A stretch of DNA of 64,000 bases from positions 62,001-126,000 of the forward strand of contig CAJTFL010000007.1 in the NCBI GenBank assembly GCA_910575565.1, written 5' to 3'. A program made the position numbers and the translations under genes. The notes beneath the pieces were generated by a model, which was not told where the DNA came from, made no database searches, and saw only the letters and a program-made list of their open reading frames with translations. The DNA is from Lachnospiraceae bacterium (GTDB lineage Bacteria > Bacillota > Clostridia > Lachnospirales > Lachnospiraceae). Below, one piece after another: positions 59,911 through 64,000 of the stretch (its first letter is position 1; every line of letters begins with the position of its first letter).

Positions 59911-61020
59911 CTAATCCCCCAGCATATTGACCACCTTAACCGGTGTCCGGTAATTCATGTTTGAGGTAGTAATGCCAATCCGTTCATTGGAGGCATGGAC
60001 TACCCGCCCATTCCCTATGTAAATTGCCACATGATTTACACGGCTGCCGTTGCTGTAAAAGACCAAATCTCCCGGCCTGGCCTGATCAGCGGGGATTGCC
60101 TGTCCCTGCTGAGATTGGGAAGCCGCCGTGCGGTTTAAATAAACCCCGGCTACATGGCTTAGGATATACCGGGTAAACCCTGAACAGTCCACTCCTGTAT
60201 TCGGATCATTGCCGCCGTAAACGTAAGGGTTTCCCACATACTGAAGGGCACGGGCCACGATTTCTTCCCGCAGCGCTTTCCGTCTGGCAATCTCTGCCGC
60301 TTCCGCTGCTTTTTTTCCTTCAATGGTAGCCAAATAGTTGTCATACTGGCTGGTTTTCTCCGTCAGGCTGCTTTGAAGAAGGCTTAATTCCGCCTGGATA
60401 GCCTGGAAGCTGGCATTATCCTCCGCAAGCATAACCGTATACCGGGGCAGCACGGCGCTTGCCGCTGCGTAAGTTAAAGACGCCTCCCCGCTCCGGAAAG
60501 CAGCGTCATCATTTCCGCCCTCCCAGCTATCTCCGCTACGGTTTCCTTCATCAGATACTCCTTCACTTAAATCTTCCCCTTCCGATTCTCCATCCTGGCC
60601 GCCGCTTTCCCCTACCTGGTTTAATCCCAGTTCCTGACGGATCTGGCTTTCCCGTTCAACCAAATCTTCTAGTTCCTTAAGGGTATCCCTGGTCTTTTGC
60701 TCCAGATCTTTTAGTTCCTGCTCTTGAGTCTCCCTGGCCTGCTTAAGCATCTCATTTTCAATATCAGCCAGCTGCTTTTCCGATGCCAGTTCATTCCGCT
60801 CCTGCTCCAGCTGGGCTTTTTCCTCCCGTACCTGCTTAAGCTGAAGGCGCGAACCGGCAAAAAACAGGCAGGCTCCGCTTAACACTAAAATCCCAAGGAA
60901 AAACAGCCCGAAAGTCCACACTGGAGTTTTAAAGTGAATCGGCTTTTTCTGGGAATGGGGCAGCAGCATAACCGTATAATTCAGGGAAATTCGTTCTTTT
61001 TTAAATTTTTTCCATCTCAT
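59911..61020 (-). CDS. NlpC/P60 peptidoglycan endopeptidase with membrane anchor and coiled coil
   Basis: A 369-residue envelope enzyme. A basic N-terminus is followed by one helix at about residues 33-56 (WTFGLFFLGILVLSGACLFF), a long coiled coil (60-130), an acidic Gly/Ser linker (135-175), another coiled segment, and a C-terminal NlpC/P60 domain. The catalytic Cys is in GVDCSGFTRYIL, the His in VNHVAIYIGNG and a further conserved HAS follows. It would cut stem peptides in the wall while anchored in the membrane. It lies 62 bp downstream of the bactofilin gene and is probably co-transcribed with it. Confidence 0.93.
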   Translation of the reverse strand: MRWKKFKKERISLNYTVMLLPHSQKKPIHFKTPVWTFGLFFLGILVLSGACLFFAGSRLQLKQVREEKAQLEQERNELASEKQLADIENEMLKQARETQEQELKDLEQKTRDTLKELEDLVERESQIRQELGLNQVGESGGQDGESEGEDLSEGVSDEGNRSGDSWEGGNDDAAFRSGEASLTYAAASAVLPRYTVMLAEDNASFQAIQAELSLLQSSLTEKTSQYDNYLATIEGKKAAEAAEIARRKALREEIVARALQYVGNPYVYGGNDPNTGVDCSGFTRYILSHVAGVYLNRTAASQSQQGQAIPADQARPGDLVFYSNGSRVNHVAIYIGNGRVVHASNERIGITTSNMNYRTPVKVVNMLGD

Positions 61021-61082
61021 CGGCGAACGCTCCCTCCTTTTGCTAAACGAGTGCCCGAAATACGCATTTCACCAAAAACTTC

Positions 61083-61577
61083 TTATTTTTTCTTGTTATC
61101 CGCAGAAACGGCCGCCTCCTCCATAGCTTTCTTCTTAGCAGACGGCTGGTCTGCCTGGCTTTCCTCCTCTAAAGGCTGCTCCGGCAGGGAAATGCCGGAT
61201 GCCCCAGAGCTTTTTTCCTCCATGACCTCCATGGTACAATTCCCCTTAAAGGAAGCGCCCTCATCAATGACTAAGGTCTTCGTCACCAGATCCCCTAAGA
61301 TTGTACCGGTTTCCGTAATCTCAATCCGCTCCTTTGCCGTCAGGTTGCCGTACACTGTCCCGGCTACCAGGATTTCCACCGCGTGAATATCTCCCCTTAT
61401 CAGGCCGTTCTCCCCGATAATCACCGAGCTTTCCGAAAGGATCTTTCCCTGGAGCAGCCCGTCTACCCTGGTAGACTCCGATGCGTGCAAAACACCTTCA
61501 ATCTTAGATTTATCACCAATAATCGTATTAATGATACTGGTATTAACCGTATCGTTCTTTTTCTTCGTGTTAAACAT
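61083..61577 (-). CDS. Bactofilin (polymer-forming cytoskeletal protein)
   Basis: A 164-residue bactofilin. The central beta-helix (residues about 20-110) shows the short repeated strands VDGLLQGKI, GENGLIRGDI, VAGTVYGNL, ETGTILGDL. A charged, Ala/Glu-rich C-terminal tail follows. Bactofilins assemble into membrane-bound filaments that localise wall enzymes; partner genes are often peptidoglycan peptidases, here an NlpC/P60 enzyme rather than the more common M23 type. GGGAGG precedes ATG 61577. Confidence 0.93.
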   Translation of the reverse strand: MFNTKKKNDTVNTSIINTIIGDKSKIEGVLHASESTRVDGLLQGKILSESSVIIGENGLIRGDIHAVEILVAGTVYGNLTAKERIEITETGTILGDLVTKTLVIDEGASFKGNCTMEVMEEKSSGASGISLPEQPLEEESQADQPSAKKKAMEEAAVSADNKKK

Positions 61578-61626
61578 GATTCCTCCCTGTATTCTTCTTT
61601 TTTAATTTGTAAATGGATATGTTGTT

Positions 61627-61649
61627 GGGGTCAAAAGGTCTTTTGCCCC
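61627..61649 (-). repeat. Leader hairpin, also seen upstream of the GGDEF gene
   Basis: GGGG-T-CAAAAG is mirrored by CTTTTG-CCCC in the bactofilin leader. A close relative (GGGGCCAAAAG ... GCCCC) is at 9319-9341, in the same orientation relative to its gene. Confidence 0.6.
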
Positions 61650-61686
61650 TGGCATCTGGATATAACTTCCTTGCATCTCTCCTATA

Positions 61687-61715
61687 TATTAATACTTTTT
61701 CAATCAAAAAACAAT
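61687..61715 (-). promoter_or_regulatory. Promoter of the bactofilin operon
   Basis: Minus-strand TTGTTT (61710-61715) and TAATAT (61687-61692) with 17-bp spacing, 110 bp before the start. Confidence 0.55.
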
Positions 61716-61767
61716 ATGATTTAATATTTTTGTAATATAAATAGCGACAAAAATCGTCAAAAAGAAA

Positions 61768-61820
61768 TTGTTAACCCAAATACAAATTTAGTTGACAATC
61801 CACAAAGAGTATAGTATAGT
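61768..61820 (+). promoter_or_regulatory. BirA-type operator and promoter of bioY
   Basis: TTGTTAAC (61768-61775), 15 bases, GTTGACAA (61791-61798): the dyad of a BirA biotin operator with one changed base. The right half contains the -35 TTGACA (61792-61797), and TATAGT (61815-61820) follows at 17 bp. Biotin-loaded BirA should therefore block transcription directly. Confidence 0.85.
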
Positions 61821-61861
61821 AGTCCTGCTTAGATTTTTAAATAACAAAGGAGGTTAACCTT

Positions 61862-62452
61862 ATGCATACCAATCCTACTTCTGCTGCCCGTCCTTCTTCT
61901 GCAGCAAAGCAAGCCTTTTCCACAAAGGAGCTGGTGCTTGGCGGTATGTTTGCCGCCGTCTTAACCGTTATTTCCCAGCTTTCCATCCCCATGCCCACAG
62001 GCGTCCCTATCACCATCCAACTGTTTGGCGTGACGCTGGTGGGGGTGGTATTGGGATGGCGGCTGGGGCTGTTTGCCACGATTACCTACATTCTGCTGGG
62101 AGCCGTAGGCCTTCCGGTCTTTTCAAACTTCCGCGGCGGCCTTGGGGTGCTTACCGGGGTAACTGGCGGCTACATATGGGCCTGGCCTTTTTTAGCCGTA
62201 TTAAGCGGCATCTCCCCAAAGACGGAAAGCAAGGGCAAAAATACCTTGCTGATTATCTTATCCACCCTTTTCGGCGTGGCGGTTGTGGAAATTGCAGGCG
62301 GCCTGCAGTGGGCGGCACTTGCCGGGGATAAAACCGTGGCGGCCATTTTCTCTTATGCCATAGTGGCGTTTGTCCCGAAGGATATCCTGATTTCCATTTT
62401 AGCTGTTTTTGTAGGACTTCCCGCCCGCAGGATGCTGAAACGCCTCTTGTAA
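61862..62452 (+). CDS. bioY: Biotin transporter BioY
   Basis: A 196-residue S component for biotin uptake, with six helices. BioY landmarks are visible: PTGVPITIQLFGVTLVGVVLG, YILLGAVGLPVFSNFRGGLG and LTGVTGGYIWAWP. It works alone or with a shared ECF module not in the window. The first 20 residues are Ser/Ala-rich and soluble. GGAGG precedes ATG 61862. A BirA-type operator overlaps the promoter, which fits biotin repression and supports the substrate. Confidence 0.96.
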   Translation: MHTNPTSAARPSSAAKQAFSTKELVLGGMFAAVLTVISQLSIPMPTGVPITIQLFGVTLVGVVLGWRLGLFATITYILLGAVGLPVFSNFRGGLGVLTGVTGGYIWAWPFLAVLSGISPKTESKGKNTLLIILSTLFGVAVVEIAGGLQWAALAGDKTVAAIFSYAIVAFVPKDILISILAVFVGLPARRMLKRLL

Positions 62453-62581
62453 TTTCCTTCAAGGCACGATTTTTGCCGTTTCTCCAGGATTCAAAATGTA
62501 TGATATTGCAACAGTTCAAACGGGGCATCTTTTTGCCCGTCTATGACGGACAAGAAGCATCGGATGTTTATCCGTGTCCTC

Positions 62582-62610
62582 TTGAAACGCAGCAGTTTTC
62601 TTTGTATAAT
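62582..62610 (+). promoter_or_regulatory. Promoter of the small lipoprotein gene
   Basis: TTGAAA (62582-62587) and TATAAT (62605-62610) with 17-bp spacing, 55 bp before the start codon. Confidence 0.8.
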
Positions 62611-62665
62611 CGATTTTGGAAAGCAGCAACGCTCAATACGCTTTTGGAGGCAAAAAGGAGAAATA

Positions 62666-62956
62666 ATGAAGAAATGGATAAGCAGGGCGCTGTTTTGCAG
62701 CGCTCTTTTTCTTACGGGATGCGGGGGCAGGAAGCTTTGCACGCTCACCAGTTTCCAGTTCCAAAGGCATACAACGAAGAAAAATTTAGTGGAAAATGAA
62801 GAACTGAATGTCTATAACTTCCAGGACGCATATTATATCCTGGACAGGATTCCAGGCAGCCTGGCTGGCGCGGAGGATATGGATCGCTGCTATTTGGTGT
62901 CCAACGAAGTGGCGGAATATATCATGGGTATGGCATCAGACCGCAAACAAGGTTGA
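62666..62956 (+). CDS. Small lipoprotein, unknown function
   Basis: A 96-residue protein with a signal peptide and lipobox LFLTGCGG (Cys about residue 20), so it should be lipid-anchored outside the cell. The mature part is short and polar (NEELNVYNFQDAYYILDRIP ... CYLVSNEVAEYIMGMASD), with no recognisable domain. AAGGAG precedes ATG 62666 and a consensus promoter lies just upstream. It is monocistronic between bioY and the regulator gene. Confidence 0.78.
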   Translation: MKKWISRALFCSALFLTGCGGRKLCTLTSFQFQRHTTKKNLVENEELNVYNFQDAYYILDRIPGSLAGAEDMDRCYLVSNEVAEYIMGMASDRKQG

Positions 62957-63011
62957 TTGTTCAAGTGTCACAGCCGCTTTGTTGACTATGGTCATTTTCA
63001 CGACCAGTCCA

Positions 63012-63038
63012 TAAAATATAATTTAAAATTATATTTTA
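63012..63038. promoter_or_regulatory. 27-bp AT palindrome before the XRE regulator gene
   Basis: Two 13-base arms (TAAAATATAATTT and its mirror) around one central base, ending 15 bp before the start codon. Position and symmetry fit an autoregulatory operator; it also contains possible -10 sequence. Confidence 0.6.
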
Positions 63039-63053
63039 CGGAGGAAATTCGCA

Positions 63054-63272
63054 ATGATTCAATATGACCGCTTTTGGAAAACCATGAGAAATGCCGGTGA
63101 GACGACGTATTCGCTGACCAATAAGCACCGGGTGTCCCATTCAACCCTTGACCGCCTGAGAAAAAACCAGCCGCTGACCACCACGACCTTAAACGATATG
63201 TGCAGAATTTTAAATTGCAAAATTGAAGATATCGCCACATATGTGCCTTCTGACCAGGATCAATTTTTATAA
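63054..63272 (+). CDS. XRE-family (Cro/CI-type) helix-turn-helix protein
   Basis: A 72-residue DNA-binding protein that is only the HTH domain: WKTMRNAGETTYSLTNKHRVSHSTLDRLRKNQPLTTTTLN and the closing helix DMCRILNCKIEDIATYVP are the YozG/HTH_26 pattern. GGAGG precedes ATG 63054 at nine bases. A palindrome sits between it and the upstream gene, so self-repression is likely. A hairpin (GGCTGTTGC/GCAGCAGCC, 63357-63380) follows and may terminate it. Confidence 0.9.
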   Translation: MIQYDRFWKTMRNAGETTYSLTNKHRVSHSTLDRLRKNQPLTTTTLNDMCRILNCKIEDIATYVPSDQDQFL

Positions 63273-63356
63273 GGAAAGGGAATGCCTGGAATGATGGCCG
63301 CAGGAAACCGCGGATAATCCTAATCATCTTGGTTAAGCATCGAATAAAGCCAGAGA

Positions 63357-63380
63357 GGCTGTTGCTATTTTGCAGCAGCC
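63357..63380 (+). terminator. Hairpin downstream of the XRE gene
   Basis: GGCTGTTGC and GCAGCAGCC form a 9-bp stem (one G-T pair) with a 6-base loop; the following CCTTTGGTTC is a poor T-tract. Confidence 0.5.
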
Positions 63381-63490
63381 CCTTTGGTTCTTACGGCATT
63401 GGTGATAAAGTGGGGCAGGCTCTTGCCAAAAGCGGGCGCAGGCATGGCGCTTGGCTCATTGTTCGCGGAAATAAAGGCGCTTCCAAAAAA

Positions 63491-63519
63491 TTGACAAACA
63501 GCCCTATAGCCGTTATAAT
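63491..63519 (+). promoter_or_regulatory. Promoter of the prolyl-tRNA deacylase gene
   Basis: Consensus TTGACA (63491-63496) and TATAAT (63514-63519) with 17-bp spacing, 37 bp before the start codon. Confidence 0.88.
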
Positions 63520-63555
63520 TTGATATCATTAAATCCAGCCAAAAAGGAGCTTCCC

Positions 63556-64000
63556 ATGACCACTACCCAAATGACTGCCATCCAAGATACCCAAGCTTAC
63601 CACATTGATCCTACCTTATATGAAGGCCGCCCTGCCTGCTGCGAGGGCAGGCTTGCCAAGGAAATCCGGACTTACGATTTGCTGGATCGCCTTGGCATTC
63701 CATACCAGAGGCTGGATCACGACGCAATGCCCACCATCGAAGCCTGCCATGAGGTAGATCGGATGCTGGGCATTGAGGTATGCAAAAATTTATTTTTGAC
63801 CAACGCGCAGAAATCGAAATTTTACCTGCTGCTGATGCCGGGAACGAAGAAATTCCGGACAAAGGATCTGTCCAGGCAGATCGGGAGCGCCCGCCTTTCT
63901 TTCGCAGGCCCGGAATATATGGAGCGTTTCCTGGATATCACTCCCGGTTCGGTAAGCGTGCTGGGGCTGATGAACGATACCGAAAACCAGGTGCGGCTGC
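63556..64000 (+). CDS. Prolyl-tRNA deacylase / YbaK-ProX family protein (partial)
   Basis: 148 residues are visible before the window ends. The N-terminal 30 residues are an extension; from EIRTYDLLDRLGIPYQRLDH the protein follows the YbaK/ProXp-ala fold, with CKNLFLTNAQKSKFYLLLMPG (the conserved lysine region) and SFAGPEYMERFLDITPGSVS. Such enzymes remove wrongly attached amino acids from tRNA-Pro in trans. AAGGAG precedes ATG 63556 and a consensus promoter lies upstream. The 3' end is beyond the window. Confidence 0.9.
   Translation, partial: MTTTQMTAIQDTQAYHIDPTLYEGRPACCEGRLAKEIRTYDLLDRLGIPYQRLDHDAMPTIEACHEVDRMLGIEVCKNLFLTNAQKSKFYLLLMPGTKKFRTKDLSRQIGSARLSFAGPEYMERFLDITPGSVSVLGLMNDTENQVRL

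Noticed and set aside
63329-63523. 64-codon plus-strand frame between the XRE and deacylase genes
   Set aside because: It runs through a hairpin and the consensus promoter of the next gene and has no ribosome site.

Overview
The window looks like a chromosomal segment of a Gram-positive anaerobic Clostridia, most likely Lachnospiraceae. The signs are a DUF5688/Rpn nuclease pair typical of that family, a tetrahydrofolate riboswitch on folT, a CIRCE-controlled hsp20, BioY and FolT vitamin transporters, a CdaA/CdaR pair, AGGAGG-type ribosome binding sites with frequent TTG starts, and no outer-membrane genes. No rRNA, tRNA or CRISPR array was recognised. Both window edges cut genes.

1-16.7 kb is mostly housekeeping and mostly on the minus strand: folT behind its riboswitch, a PAP2 phosphatase, an oxidoreductase, a thioesterase, an M32 carboxypeptidase, a DUF1576 membrane protein (plus strand), a MATE exporter, a GGDEF protein, and an ABC-2 exporter operon (ATPase, zinc-ribbon protein, two permeases) ending in deoC. 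16.8-24.3 kb is one long minus-strand run: two membrane proteins, cdaA, cdaR, an HPr-like protein, ptsI, a polysaccharide polymerase-like protein and a possible 28-residue membrane peptide. It links c-di-AMP synthesis and PTS phosphorelay genes.

24.4-33.9 kb is a sugar-sensing and uptake locus. A sensory operon (membrane-anchored sugar-binding protein, YesM/LytS-type kinase, YesN/AraC-type regulator, second sugar-binding lipoprotein) lies upstream of a ChvE/MmsA/MmsB-type ABC transporter. A heat-shock gene hsp20 with CIRCE follows.

35.2-50.7 kb is the most interesting part: a minus-strand surface-glycan cluster carrying phosphonate biosynthesis. It encodes a cytidylyltransferase-PEP mutase fusion, phosphonopyruvate decarboxylase, an unfamiliar dehydrogenase, a LicC-like nucleotidyltransferase, an epimerase, a phosphoesterase, two LicD-type transferases (one inside a three-part fusion), an RPE-like epimerase, an IspD/TarI-like cytidylyltransferase, DUF4422 and GT2 proteins. 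No aminotransferase is present. I infer that a phosphonate, perhaps 2-hydroxyethylphosphonate, is CMP-activated and placed on a glycan. A Rossmann-like module recurs at the N-terminus or inside five proteins of this cluster. The upstream edge (48.7-50.7 kb) is AT-rich and contains a recombination junction that broke a glycosyltransferase and an ispD-like gene.

50.7-59.2 kb is decayed accessory DNA: an ISL3-family element with a frameshifted transposase, a broken AAA-ATPase-like gene, duplicated and truncated DUF5688/Rpn units, a chimeric nucleotidyltransferase fragment and pieces of a tyrosine integrase. An ECF S component and an M24 peptidase sit intact within it. 59.3-64 kb returns to ordinary genes: a conserved unknown, a bactofilin/NlpC-P60 pair, bioY with a BirA-type operator, a small lipoprotein, an XRE regulator with a palindromic operator, and the start of a prolyl-tRNA deacylase gene.
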